NCBI GenBank assembly: GCA_963971575.1
Contig: OZ020611.1
Span: forward strand, 24,845,279-24,909,278
DNA from: Liopterus haemorrhoidalis
Taxonomy: Eukaryota; Arthropoda; Insecta; Coleoptera; Dytiscidae
Length of the DNA stretch: 64,000 bases
Reading direction: 5' to 3'
Of this stretch, positions 45,347-56,848 are shown piece by piece. Under the pieces are notes generated by a model. The model did not search any database, was not told the DNA's origin, and saw nothing but the letters and a program-made list of their open reading frames with translations. Position 1 is the first letter of the stretch. Each line of letters starts with the position of its first letter. The position numbers and the translations under genes were made by a program.

Positions 45347-46284
45347 CGAGAGTGGATCAATAACACGTGTTAGAAATAAAGACGCAGGTTTTTAACTTTT
45401 TTTTTTATTTTTCAACGTCATCTCCTTTTAGGTAGATACACTTTTCCCAACGTTTCTGCCATTTCTTTAACCCCTCCAAAAAAATACGATTTGTCAAACT
45501 CTTCAAAAGACGCTTCCGGCTCAGCGATAACATCTTCGTTTGAGCTATTTTTTTTCCCCGAGCCATGTTTTCATGTTGGGGAACAGAAAGAAGTCGGAGG
45601 GAGCCAGATCGGGCGAGTATGGTGGGTGCGGCAGCAATTCGTAGCGCAGTTCATGCAATTTGGCCGCGAAAATCCCGGATGATTGTGCTGGTGCGTTATT
45701 ATGGTGGAGCAGCACATTTTTTTAGCCAAATGGGGCCGTATATCCTTTAATTTCATATCGAAACGGTCCAACAATTCACTGTAGTACTCTCCCGTGATCG
45801 TTCTTCCTTTCTGCAAAAATTCCATGAGAATTATTCCCTTCGAATCCCAAAAAATCGTGGCCATGACCTTTCCGGCCGATGGGACCGTCTTTGCCTCTTT
45901 CGGAGCAGATTCACCCGGAAAAATCTATTATTTTAACTGTCGCTCGATATCTGGCGTATAATAATGTATCCAGGTTTCATCAACGGTGACGACTCGACGC
46001 AAAAACTCCTGCGAATTTCGGTTAAAGAGGTCCAAAGACTGCTTCGACATTCACAACCGTATCCGCTTGTTGCCCACCGTGAGCAATCGCAGCACCCATC
46101 GGGCCGACACCTTTTTCACACTTAACTTATCATGTAAAGTAGCAGTCAAATAAAAACTAACCTATGAATCAGTCTGAAATTTAGTAGGGTGTCGTTTGAC
46201 AGATGGCAGAACACGACGGTAATGCCAACTTTCTTCAGCAACGCCACCTGTCTTCAAACACGGGAACTTATTGATCCACCATCG
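45347..46284 (-). mobile_element. mariner element, 938 bp, internally reduced
   Basis: TA duplications (45345-45346, 46285-46286) flank inverted ends CGAGAGTGGATCAATAAC and CGATGGTGGATCAATAAG. The host repeat continues on both sides, which supports the borders. Shorter than a complete mariner because part of the N-terminal coding region is gone. Confidence 0.85.
45400..46150 (-). pseudogene. mariner transposase (cecropia/SETMAR-like), inactivated
   Basis: Minus strand pieces: KLSVKKVSARWVLRLL-type linker, RVVTVDETWIHYYTPDIERQ (first catalytic D), stops, GKVMATIFWDSKGIILMEFL, GRTITGEYYSELLDRF and RPHLAKK. After a frameshift come HHNNAPAQSS, LRYELLPHPPYSPDLAPSDF and FPNMKTWLG. The second catalytic position reads HHNN instead of HxDN, so aspartate is replaced by asparagine; the third aspartate remains with DD34D spacing. 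Frameshifts and stops also disable it. Confidence 0.85.
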
Positions 46285-46339
46285 TACATCACTCAAATGG
46301 CAACTTTGCCCCAATGTAATTTTTATCCATAAAAAAATA

Positions 46340-46440
46340 TATTAATATTTACTTTTTATGAAAATTGAGTTGCATCGCGGTAAAATGGTTTCCTACGAAG
46401 CAAGGGATAAAGGTTCGAATTCCAGTCTTAACCAGAAATA
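46340..46440 (+). repeat. tRNA-like sequence
   Basis: GCATCGCGGTAAAATGG (A-box-like) and AAGGTTCGAATTCCAGTC (B box) are spaced as in a tRNA at ~46373-46432. No convincing acceptor stem. Probably a SINE head or tRNA pseudogene. Confidence 0.45.
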
Positions 46441-47456
46441 AATTAGAAACAATAACGTAAAGTTAAACATTATTATATAGGTATTTGTCAACCATACTCA
46501 AAAAAACGTAGAAATAAAACCAAATTCGACACAAAAACACTTAATAAAACAATGCAATGAAAAAATATGGCTTTGAGAAGTACATAAGTATATGTTTGCA
46601 TTTGTAAGTTTTAGAAAATAATGTTTGCAAGACGTCTAAATAAAATCTCTGTCGTTACTATAATGTATAGGTTTCTCAGACCGGTACCGGTAACGGTGTA
46701 CCGTATATTGAAGCGAGTACTGCAGGGTTAATTACCCTAAATTAAAAGTAAAAAGTGTTCATAACATTAATTACAACAAAGTTTTTGTTAAGACCTTTCG
46801 AGTATAAGTTCAAGTTCACAGTTCTTTAATTTTCTTTTCTTCCAAACATTATCCAGTCAAGTATTATGAGAATTGGATTTCCTTAATACGTCCGTAATTC
46901 AATTTCCTCACTAGGTGCTATAATTTAAGTATCCAAAAGAAACTCTGTTTTGGACAAGTAATTTTATGTCGTAATCTGTAGAATTGCTCCAACTTTTTAA
47001 ATTTACTTTTCAACTTTACCCATACATCATGTGTATAATCTCTCATATTTTTTAATTAAGTTTTAAAAATTTGCCTAATTATTTTATCAGGCATGATAAT
47101 TTGCTTCTAAACTCAACTCGAAAGTTTAGAACTCTAAATATAGCAGATAAATGTAGAAAAATATTTGCTAATGTACGTTAAGCTTGCGTATATTTGACAT
47201 CCTAATTAACTTATGTTGTATAAACACGTGATTTAGAATCACTGCGTTTTGCGAAATGAAAAAATTGAGGTGCAGTGTGAATTTTCACATATTTTAGGAT
47301 TTTCTAGGTAGTTTATAAGTCCAAGAAGCCAACTTAATACTGGATATCTAGGAATATATCAAAATCATGATTAATTAATAATTTTTGATATTCATTTTTA
47401 TTCGTTATTTGAGTACTTCCATTTAAGATTGAGAACTTCCATTTAATTTATATATA
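46441..47456. other. Unassigned; family A end near 47275
   Basis: 47262-47330 carries the terminal block of family A (AGTGTGAATTTTCACATATT). The rest is unassigned. Confidence 0.45.
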
Positions 47457-48130
47457 CAGGGTGTTCAATCTAAGCGTGTCACCATTGCTCTCTCGAGAAC
47501 TATAAGAGCTAAGAGGTTGGTTAAATAAGCAAAGAAATGTCATTTTGTAAATCTATTACAAAACTATTAACAAATTTTTTGTGGTTCTCCAATTATGGAA
47601 CCCAATTTTCTTCTTTTAAATGAGAACATATTTTTTTATATTTTTGTTCGGCAGGGAATTTTATTCTTAAATCAACGAATACACAGTTTAGTACCCTTAC
47701 ATCACAAAATTTTTGAGAAAAATGCATATTAAATTGACATTCTTTTAAATCAAATCGTACAGGAATCAGCGTGCTATGAATGAAACAAATGAACAAACCA
47801 TAATATTTTTGTTTGTTTGATTAATTATTAAATGTCAATTCGACTATTTTGTGAAGAATTTTGTTAAATTGGTGAAGAATTTTGTTTAATTTGTGAAGAA
47901 TTTCGTTTAATTGGTGAATCTAATTAAAAAATGTTGATAAGTTTGAAGCATACATTCTATGCCGTAAAAATGCTGGAGCTGCGGTAAATATCATGAATAA
48001 TCGCTTACCTAAAAATAATAATATCTCTTTTGTTATAAAAATTTTACTAAGGTGTTTTAAGGTTTTTCGCCTTCTTTTGACCTGTAGTATCACCCATTAA
48101 AAAAGAAATAAGAAGACCGTAAACACCCTG
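47457..48130. mobile_element. TA-flanked TIR element, 674 bp
   Basis: CAGGGTGTTCA at the left and its inverse TAAACACCCTG at the right, each bordered by TA (47455-47456, 48131-48132). It contains three ~21-bp direct units (GAAGAATTTTGTTTAATTTG-like) at 47855-47918. No transposase was recognised. Probably a Tc1/mariner-type non-autonomous element. Confidence 0.5.
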
Positions 48131-48132
48131 TA

Positions 48133-49991
48133 GTTGTTTATCAGTTCTCAATCGATAGATCGACCATCTGAATTCTTGCCGAGAATACCTATTCAGAGAA
48201 GTAACTGAAAAAGCAAAATTAATAATGTAAAATACAATTTCTATTTTCTCTTGTTTCTTGAAAAAAACAGGTATTTTACCATTTTCATTCAAATTTAATT
48301 TGAAAGAAACATTCTTACAACCATTTTTTTGCGAGTAACAATATTGAAGCACGCCTAGGCAACTGTAATATACGAAAATAATACAATAAAAAAGTGAAAA
48401 AAGAACTAAGGTAATAGAGTGAAGTGGTGAGTGTTTCCGTTTAATCAGAGAACACTATCTCCATCTCACCTTTACATATTCGAGTTTTGGCCAGTGTCAA
48501 GAGTCAACAATAGAATTTAAAGTATCACATTTACGTTAACAGCCGTTTGGGGAACTGTGCATGTCTGCAGTTTGTTTGCACAACGCCTAGGAAGTAGCGA
48601 GTTGAAGGAGATAAGGATTACTCGGCCTCTATCCGTTCCCAAGGATAATAGGGTCCAGGAAAAGATCCAGAGATGACGGGAATACATGAGACGCGCACGA
48701 AAAATTACTCTTATCTTGATGTAAAAAATGTTTGAGAGATGTTGGAGTTGTTTATACACTGTGGATTATGTTGACGGAAGTCATTCACTGTAATTGAGAT
48801 TGCAAGATTTTAGATAAAGTTCTTTATAAAGTTAAACGTTATTTTTTATTTCAACCTACTTAGTAGGAAAATGTACAGCCTATTTTATGTAATCTTACAA
48901 CCGGGTTTATTCGTAAATTATACATTGTAGACGCTAAATTTTACTTTCATGATTTTCCTTTATTTTAATAATGATTCTCAAGAAGTTTTCTCAAAATTTA
49001 ATCAACAGACTACCGTTAGTGATTAAAAAACAATGATTTTCTACATTTTTAAATTCGTGGCATATGAATTGCCAAAATTTTGGTGGAAAACGAATTTAAT
49101 AAATCATAATATATAAAAATATTTTATTTTTATTATAGCAATATTACCTACATAAACTCATAGAGAATCTAGATGCCGATCGCTCTACTGAGAGTAAATA
49201 AATAAATATATACATACCGAGCATATCAAAATAAAGGGAATACGTTTTTTCTCGAAAACGCGACGTTTAAATGATAATATTAAAATTTTCCAGTCCAAAC
49301 CGGAAGTAGAGGATATCAAGGACAACTTAGATTTTTTAAACTGGAACGTATATCTAGTTGGTTATCATTGTATTTGCGCCAGTTGCGCGAATTTTTAATA
49401 TTTATGTGTACAATATTATTTTTAGTTAAGTTACCGACTAACATTCGAACCATCTGTGTCGTGTTAATTTTTGTACTCAGTTCTACATGTACGCGACCGC
49501 CATTCAGGTTACCTGCATTGTTGCAGTTCACGAATGTATGTAATATACATTCGTCTCGAGTCGTAATGTATTTTAGTCTACGTACTCATTTTGGTCACTG
49601 CATTATTTGAGCTCTTAGTATCGTGCGTCTTTCAGCTGCGGTATAATTAGTCTTTTTGTACATCACTTCGTTCACTCTGCTTTATTGTCGTGAATGCATT
49701 TTACGCATGCATTCACATTCGTGTGTGTTAGTATACTTCGCGAATATACAGTGTGGACTTGAAATTGATAGTGGCTGTGTGTCCAAACTCTCCATTCCAG
49801 ACATGGTGTATTACGAAACTACAACATCTCAAAAGGCCCTTAGCAACGTGACGTTTCAACCACTAGTTAAATCAGTCAACCTGTATACATCAAATCCCGT
49901 CTCCAGCATTCTACATTCGCGTGAGATTGGGCCCAATAAAGCCCATTCGCTTTATTTTATGTTTTTCCTCCAGATCGTGAGTCCTGTCTTA
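48133..49991. other. Unassigned sequence
   Basis: No gene recognised. From 49500 onward the base composition is more balanced, and short frames exist, but none resembles a known protein. Confidence 0.4.
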
Positions 49992-50220
49992 GGCTACGGT
50001 TACAGTGGAAGCGTGTTCGCCCGAACTGAACTTCGCGCGTACTCGACCGCAGTCGATCGACTGATTGTAGCGTGTAGAAGTACGCATGTGTGGTTACAGT
50101 AGAAGCTTATCAATCGCGCGAAACTGCTAAAACTAGACACCACCTATCTACTCGCTCGTATACGTGCGAAAATGCCCGAAGTGTACTTCGGACGAACATG
50201 CTTCCTCTGTAACCATAGCC
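49992..50220. mobile_element. Harbinger MITE, 229 bp
   Basis: Inverted ends GGCTACGGTTACAGTGGAAG and GGCTATGGTTACAGAGGAAG, extending about 31 bp, are flanked by a 3-bp TTA (49989-49991 and 50221-50223), the PIF/Harbinger target. Interior CG-rich, non-coding. Most differences between the ends are CG to TG/CA. Confidence 0.85.
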
Positions 50221-50223
50221 TTA

Positions 50224-51365
50224 CGATCATCGAGAACGTGCTCTTTAGAGCAGGAACCTGGTCAATGTCTTCGTCTGGGAACATTGCAGGGCTCCGCATT
50301 TAACACAGTGAATAGAGCTTTTGAAAAAAAACATCTTATATTTGAACATTCTTTTTAATACCTTTTACGATCTACGAAAAATAATATTCTCTATAACAAA
50401 AGTAAAGTATTTTTGAACCGGTTTTGAATTTTCAATAGTTTGTTGTTTTAATTTTATGACCTAAAATCCCGGAAAAAATAAACCAACTCCAGTAATACTA
50501 TAAAGTATTTTTATTTACAAGTGTTCAAAGTGCCTTGCATATTAATTTTAACACTTTCACATCTTTACTCTTGAAATATCTGTAGCTCGGAGCTACTTGA
50601 AACTACAACTTGAAAGTACTTAAAAGTGAAATATTATAATTTTCATTATGTTCATATAAATTTTCATAATTTTTAGCTAATTTACCTACTTCTTTATCTA
50701 TGTAGGATATTAATTGACAGTGCTCTATACTTAAATAGATAGATAGCTAGCGATATGAAACTTTTTAAAGACAAACATTAAAAAGGATTCGTGGAAGAGT
50801 ATGTCCTGTTACTTCTTGTTAAAATGAGAGTCACGTGTTCAAGTAGAGAATAATGTAGAAAGAGTAGGAAAACTTTTGCATATGTCTCTTATGGGAGCAT
50901 TTGTCTTTATGCCCGCCTCGTAGCATCACTAAACCCTTAAATATTTGAATTTAATGTTCTAGTTTGTTTAAAATAGAACCGTAGATGAATCATACTAGAA
51001 ACTTAAATATATTTAAACACATTTTAATTTAAATTTACTGTCACTTTGATACAGCACATTGGCTGAAAAATTTGTTGTATTTTATTTATTTTTTAATTGA
51101 GTGTGGTACCAAATTTGCGTTTTGTTGTATCAAAATTGTGTTTTGTTATTATTTTCGCGCGATATTCATGAAAATTTGTAAAATGAAACTTTTGTTCTCA
51201 ACCTTTTTCCAATAAAAATATAAAAAAACTGAAAAAAAAATCACAGTAGTGCATCCTGTAGTAAACTGGAATAGTTGATTGTTCATTGATGTAAGTAAAT
51301 AACAGAAATTTTCACGTAGAATACATCTTTTTACATAGTTGATATGGGGGTCATTCCCGGATATC
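50224..51365. other. Unassigned sequence
   Basis: No feature recognised in this interval. Confidence 0.45.
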
Positions 51366-51393
51366 CAGTGTAACAAAATTAACACATGGCAAT

Positions 51394-51890
51394 CCAGATG
51401 GGAAGCAAAAAGAAGGAAACGATTTGAGTATAATGGTAACTCAGCTAAGGAAATAGCAAGAAAGAGGTCGGAAGGACAAGATGTTACACTAGAAATAACT
51501 GATAGAATGAGAGATATCGAAGAACAAGAAAGAAGTGAGAGGTTAAAAAATTCGAGATATAATAGTAAATACAGGAAAACTTGGACGATGCAAATACCCG
51601 AGTACCTCAAAACCCAAAGTAATGGATTAAAAAAGAAGGTAATAGCAAGATTTAGGTGCGGAAATAAGGAAAGAGAAAATGAGTACTGGAGAACGGATGA
51701 ACAAAGAATGTGCAGGATGTGTGGAGAGGAAAGATAGACCTTGGAGCATATAATGAAGAATTGTGGAGAAATGAAATTTAAAGAAGAAACAAGAGAAGCG
51801 CCTGGTGTGAATCAGGGCAAGGATGGAAATGGATGGAGGACGTCTTAGAGAGAAGAGAAGATTTGAGACGAAGATTTACCAATAATTAGA
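51394..51890 (+). pseudogene. Retrotransposon ORF2 C-terminal domain
   Basis: Reads SRWEAKRRKRFEYNG, RMRDIEEQERSERLKNSRYN, IPEYLKTQSNGLKKKVIARF, RCGNKERENEYWRTDEQ and RMCRMCGEER. A TAG follows, then in the same frame TLEHIMKNCGE. C-x2-C with the downstream His and Cys forms a zinc-knuckle-like end. Only the C terminus was copied. The TAG lies inside the putative zinc motif. Confidence 0.8.
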
Positions 51891-51983
51891 ATAAGTACTT
51901 CAAAATAAATGTAATTAGGTTATATGTAAATAATATATAGATTTTAACCGAAAGGTACAAATAAAATAACTATCTATCTATCT
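51394..51983 (+). mobile_element. 5'-truncated non-LTR insertion with 28-bp duplication
   Basis: The 28 bases at 51366-51393 (starting CAGTGTAACAAAATTAAC) are repeated without change at 51984-52011. The 590-bp insert ends in AATAAAATAAC and a TATC-repeat tail (~51971-51983). Same family as 4997-6374. The perfect, long duplication indicates recent target-primed insertion. Confidence 0.95.
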
Positions 51984-52011
51984 CAGTGTAACAAAATTAA
52001 CACATGGCAAT

Positions 52012-52904
52012 AATATCACGATAGGTTATAGATGTACCTCTGATACTTATTGTGAGTTATACCGACCTTGAGTTTAAGACGACGCCAGCACGAGAAGCCA
52101 GGCGAGGAAAAAATGATGCTATTTCTCTTCACTTCGGTAGTTATAATAGAGGCTATAATACTAGAGTACAAAGACAGTGAACTAATATCCGTTAAAGAAT
52201 GCAACAGTGGAAAAAGTGACAAAACTTTCGACTTTGCAATTGTTGTAGCAGTTTGAAGCTAAGTTCAAAGCTTGATTCGAAGCTAAGAAAATATGTAAAA
52301 CGATGTAAGATTCAGGTGTTGGAAGAAGACAAAATTCCGGATAAAATGAGAAGCCACTAAGCGGCGCCAGGAGCACACGGCACTGGATGCAGCATAATAA
52401 AATTAAATTTTAGAAAGTTGTCAAAATAAATTAAATTCATTACTAACTATTGCTTCATTACTACACACAAACAACACTGTCACAAAACAACATTGACATT
52501 AATACGCGCTGCCCGATGTATCAGACTATATTTATAGAAAAATAGAATCGATATTCTTGGATCTTTGACCTCTTTCTGCAAAGAGGCTAATCGCCGATGC
52601 CAGAAAGCGAGCGCCTACACCTGGATGAGGAGTGAATGATTGTGAAAATGGGAGTAATGTTAACAAATTATTCTCGCCCGAATGACCATCGGGGAATTAA
52701 ACTAGCAGCCTCACAATTCAGGCTGTTTTGCAACTAGTCAAAACTGCGTTATTTAACGAACTCGCCCACTCCATTGGCTATCTAAAGAAACGTAGATTAA
52801 GAAACAAACGGTAATTTTTATGAAGCTGTTTAACTTCACAAAATTTTGGCAAAGAAATGAAAAAAAATATCCTACACCGGTGATTGATCTAAAATTTTAT
52901 ATAC
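52012..52904. other. Unassigned sequence
   Basis: A 62-codon frame at 52068-52256 starting MSLRRRQHEKPGEEKMMLFL has no family I recognise. The rest is unassigned. Confidence 0.4.
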
Positions 52905-53089
52905 CAGTGATTCCCAAACTTTTTCGGTTCCCGGCGCCCTTATTGTATCAGACATTTTTCCACGGCGCCCCAAGTCAAAACACTAGTCGAACTAACGCAG
53001 TTGGAGGAATATTGAAATATTTTCGCGGTGCCCTTGTAGCCTAGACACGGAGCCCCAGGGCACCGCGGCGGCCAGTTTGGGAATCGCTG
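52905..53089. mobile_element. hAT-type MITE, 185 bp
   Basis: Ends CAGTGATTCCCAAACT and, inverted, CAGCGATTCCCAAACT. Flanks TTATATAC (52897-52904) and CTATATAC (53090-53097) match 7 of 8. GC-rich interior with repeated GGCGCCC phrases, non-coding. Confidence 0.85.
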
Positions 53090-53160
53090 CTATATACATT
53101 TTAAGTGATTCAAATCGAAAATGTACAAGGAATATTAGATCACAAAACAACGTGTTATAT

Positions 53161-53321
53161 ATATATATATATTTTTTATTATTTTTATTTTTATGGCCTT
53201 TGCTACTTTGGCAATTATTTTGACAATTTTTATTTTCGAAAATTCCATGACTAAACGATATTCGAACCCGAGTTCTTAGCAACGCAGAGCACATGTGTTA
53301 CCACTACACTACGCCAGACGG
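53161..53321 (-). mobile_element. tRNA-derived SINE with 13-bp target duplication
   Basis: CAACGTGTTATAT occurs at 53148-53160 and 53322-53334. The minus-strand head has an A box (GGCGTAGTGTAGTGGTAACA) and a B box (GGGTTCGAATATC) at tRNA spacing. The body is short and the 3' end is AT-rich. This is a clean short retroposon. Confidence 0.85.
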
Positions 53322-53334
53322 CAACGTGTTATAT

Positions 53335-54296
53335 TAAATAACAATACTAAAATTAACAGAAAACGCTTTCAAAAATTGTCGATTTTTAACGCGATTAGAG
53401 CAAAAATATTGCGTCTGTGGGCCGCAGTCTCTCATTAGCTACCTACAAAATCCTGAAATGTGTGAAAATTCACAATTCACATCAATTTTTTTAACCAGGA
53501 AGCCATAAACAATTCTACATTTGAACAAAATCGCGGGGAAGTTTTTTCAAAACAAATTTTTTTATTCCAACTATTTTCGTTTGTTAATTTTCAATATGAT
53601 AAAACAGAAAATAAGAAAACTGTTGACAACTTCTAAAATTAAAATATTCCATCCTCAACATTTAGCTGTAATTATACATATTAAAATGCATTCAGCATAA
53701 AGAAATAAAACAAATGAAATAAAATAGCAATTCAGTTAAACTAGAAAACAAAATCATAATACAATATGCAAATACAAAACTTTTTACTTCATCCGTTAAT
53801 TAAAAACTAACCGATACATTCGGATGTTTTATGTATACCATTAGTTAATGAAATGAACGGTAGGGAACACATATCATATACTGTTTACCTCATCAATTCA
53901 TTTATTGTTTCTGTATCCGGTATATATGTGTCTGTGTGTGGATGTGAGGGTGTATATGTTTGTATATGGTTGGTTAGTTTAGTACATCTTCCGGTCAGAG
54001 ATGGGGTTAGTGTCGGGCTTTTGTTTGTCTTGGGAAGGTCGACAAAATTATTAGGCATATCTTAATAGATACATATTTGTTATGAGGTTATTGTGTGTTA
54101 TCCTTATGTCTGAATTTGGTTTATATTAAAATAGATTTTGAAGTTAATATACGACCTATTTATTAAAGACACACCCACAAATAAGTGGTTCGACAGTCTA
54201 CTTAGCTGGCATGATCACATCAACTATTTGGGTAACTTTCTGAAAAGGGTAATACTACGCATTTGTCAGGCTGAGAGCTTATGTTTCGCATGTTTT
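53335..54296. other. Unassigned; family A end at 53441-53490
   Basis: CTACCTACAAAATCCTGAAA then CACATCAATTTTTTT matches the family A terminal block. The rest is unassigned, with TG-rich text at 53920-53960. Confidence 0.5.
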
Positions 54297-55112
54297 TACC
54301 GACCACCAACATATATAAGGGAGGTATTGTGATCATACCGATTTTGACTATTATCAAAATCTCCACGAATTGAGGTCCCTACATAACGTTTTGACTATTT
54401 TTAGCATGATGTCTCTCCGTCTGTCCGTCTGTCCGTCTGTCCGTCTGTCCGTCTGTCCGTCTGTCCGTCTGTCCGTCTGTCCGTCTGTCCGTCTGTCCGT
54501 CTGTCCGTCTGTCCGTCTGTCCGTCTGTCCGTCTGTCCGTCTGTCCGTCTGTCCGTCTGTCCGTCTGTCCGTCTGTCCGTCTGTCCGTCTGTCCGTCTGT
54601 CCGTCTGTCCGTCTGTCCGTCTGTCCGTCTGTCCGTCTGTCCGTCTGTCCGTCTGTCCGTCTGTCCGTCTGTACACGTGCAGAGCGAATTCGGCTAAAAG
54701 GATTTTTATAAAACTTCATATATAAGCTTTTGACATCAATAGCACGAGTTGATCAACTTTTGGTAAGAATCGGTTGACTAGAAATGGGAGTTTACTCGTG
54801 TCGATTTTAAGATTTTTGCGATTATTTAGCAACAGAAACAATTTCGAAAAAATTTATTAATCAAAATTTGCTATAAAAGTAATAACTAACAACTTTTATT
54901 TGATAAACTTTTTGATAAAACGAAAAAAATTTGAAAATTTTTTAGAGTATCTATTTTTTCATACTTATATGTAACGTTTCCATAGTCATGATAAATAATA
55001 TCTCTGTTAGAAAATATGAGGCCAAGTTATTTCCAGTCTGCTGCTAGAATGTATTTTATGCAAGTACTTTGTGATGGCGGTCGGTCCTGTGGTGGCCATA
55101 GCTGATTTTTTT
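54297..55112 (+). repeat. Dispersed repeat family B, copy 2
   Basis: Same landmarks as 23925-24590, from TACCGACC to GTGGCCATAGCTGA. The tetranucleotide tract is replaced by a long octamer array (54417-54672). Confidence 0.85.
54417..54672. repeat. (CTGTCCGT)n minisatellite, about 31 units
   Basis: Perfect 8-bp units for at least 240 bp. Because 8 is not a multiple of 3 and the units lack stops, all-sense frames exist on both strands (SVCPSVRL or RRTDGQTD repeats), but these are not genes. In copy 1 of family B the same place has only a ~60-bp irregular CTGT/CCGT tract. Confidence 0.97.
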
Positions 55113-55911
55113 AAAATTAATTTTAGCAATTATGCTTAATACTTAATATTAAATTCCTCCAGTTTCATCAGTACTATTTTGTATATAACTCTTTTAAATC
55201 TAATTAAGTATATCTCTGTATTTTTTTTGTTTTGTCTAAAATTTTTGGACCAATTCGCACATAGGTGCGAAATTCATTGCTGTTCAGAATCCGCTCGTTA
55301 AAATGGTTCTCAAAAATATATATTTTTTTGTTTGTTCTCAATTAAAATTCTTTATTTATTGAAGAATGGTTAAGCATAGTATAGCAGAATACTATTCTGT
55401 ATTAGAAATCGAGTCCATATCACACATCAAAATGGTCTGAAACAGTCCGAACCGAAACATAATATTGATATTTATGTATCAATAAATCATTTTATCAGGT
55501 AGTAAACAACTCAAAAGATTAACAAGCTTAAAAGCTAATTAACTTCCATAGTACAAATTCATGGATGTAATTTTAAATTAATTTTTCACGATGAAAGGCG
55601 CTGGTGTTTTTCTTAATTTTCTTTCCCTGAAGGCGATATTTCTCAGCATGTTTTACAATCACTAGTGTTTAATTTTCTCACTACTTACTGCTAATGTACA
55701 CCATTGTTCCCCCTTATTGTACACCACTTAAATGTATGAATTATTAATTTAGTTTACACGGCACCCTAAAAACTTTTAACCAACAATATCTTACATCTTT
55801 AATACATGTTCTTATGATACGGGAAATTTGCGGTTGGGCTAGGTCACTTTTAACTTTAAGAACACATGATGGAAAATTAATCAAGAATAATGTAGCGTAT
55901 ACTACAGCTAG
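55113..55911. other. Unassigned sequence
   Basis: No feature recognised in this interval. Confidence 0.45.
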
Positions 55912-56009
55912 TTTTTTAGGGTTTCGTGGATGTATCTAAGACACCATCATACCGTAATCATTGTTTCTTTATCCGTCTTTACTATAAGTATTATGGTAAT
56001 CGGCTAAAC
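55912..56009 (+). repeat. Family A 5' fragment, host of a hAT insertion
   Basis: TTTTTTAGGGTTTCGTGGATG, CCATCATACCGT and GTAATCGGCTAAAC follow the outer end of family A (compare 25297-25410). It is cut by the hAT element at 56010. Confidence 0.6.
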
Positions 56010-56172
56010 CAGCGGTATCCAAACTTTGTTCACTAATGCCCCCTTCATAAATAATCCCATCTCTGGCGACCCCTTATTTAGAGGGTCGCCAGATTTATTT
56101 AAATTTATAAACAATTTGTAAATAATGTCTTTATTGAAATAATAATCACAAAAGTAGTACAAATATGTAATA

Positions 56173-56736
56173 ATGGGTGTTTTTTTTAGAGGTATAGAAC
56201 TTTAAATTGCAATAAAACAACGATGGATTATTCGATTGACATGAATTTTTTTTTTATTCGAAAGATAATCTTGTGGCATTACATTTTAAATATGATTTCT
56301 GGCATATGACCGCCACGGCTGGCTCGGATGTAGTCCAATCTGGACGTCCAATTTTCGATGACTTTTTCCAACATTTGTGGCCGTATATCGGCAATAACAC
56401 GGCGAATGTTGTCTTCCAAATGGTCAAGCGTTTGTGGCTTATCCGCATAGACCAATGACTTTACATAGCCCCACAGAAAGTAGTCCAGCGGTGTTAAATC
56501 ACAAGATCTTGGAGGCCAATTCACAGGTCCAAAACGTGAAATTAGGCGGTCACCAAACGTGTCTTTCAATAAATCGATTGTGGCACGAGCTGTGTGACAT
56601 TGCGCCGTCTTGTTGGTATGATTTAATGTAATGCCACAAGATTATCTTTCGAATAAAAAAAAATTCATGTCAATCGAATAATCCATCGTTGTTTTATTGC
56701 AATTTAAAGTTCTATACCTCTAAAAAAAACACCCGT
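56173..56736 (-). mobile_element. DD41D mariner derivative with ~110-bp inverted ends
   Basis: TA duplications (56171-56172, 56737-56738). Ends ATGGGTGTTTTTTTTAGAGG and ACGGGTGTTTTTTTTAGAGG. The identity continues inverted for about 110 bp (56173-~56283 versus ~56626-56736), far beyond a normal terminus. On the right the arm joins directly to coding text YQQDG, so the original 5' end seems replaced by an inverted copy of the 3' end. Confidence 0.88.
56276..56625 (-). pseudogene. DD41D mariner transposase, C-terminal part
   Basis: The minus strand starts at YQQDGA (second catalytic D), has a 2-base loss, then ATIDLLKDTFGDRLISRFG, PVNWPPRSCDLTPLDYFLWG (third D; about 41 residues between the two once the frame is corrected), VKSLVYADKPQTLDHLEDNI and ends HMPEIIFKM then TAA. 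Related to, but clearly diverged from, the protein at 34919-35839. Everything before the second catalytic residue is absent. Confidence 0.85.
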
Positions 56737-56848
56737 TATAAAGAAATTCTCTAATACCTAAATATTTATTCTCACAACATAAATCACGTTAATTTTATAA
56801 AAATAAATTACATTAATATTAAACGTAATACAAAATACAATAAAAATG

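Noticed and set aside
46373..46432. Functional tRNA gene on the plus strand
   Set aside because: Boxes are present, but no complete cloverleaf could be drawn.
47855..47918. CRISPR-like short direct repeats
   Set aside because: Three adjoining ~21-bp units without spacers inside a TIR element in a eukaryotic genome; a simple tandem repeat.
54354..54719. Long frames on both strands encoding RRTDGQTD or SVCPSVRL repeats
   Set aside because: They are produced by the (CTGTCCGT)n array, which has no stop in any phase; they are not genes.
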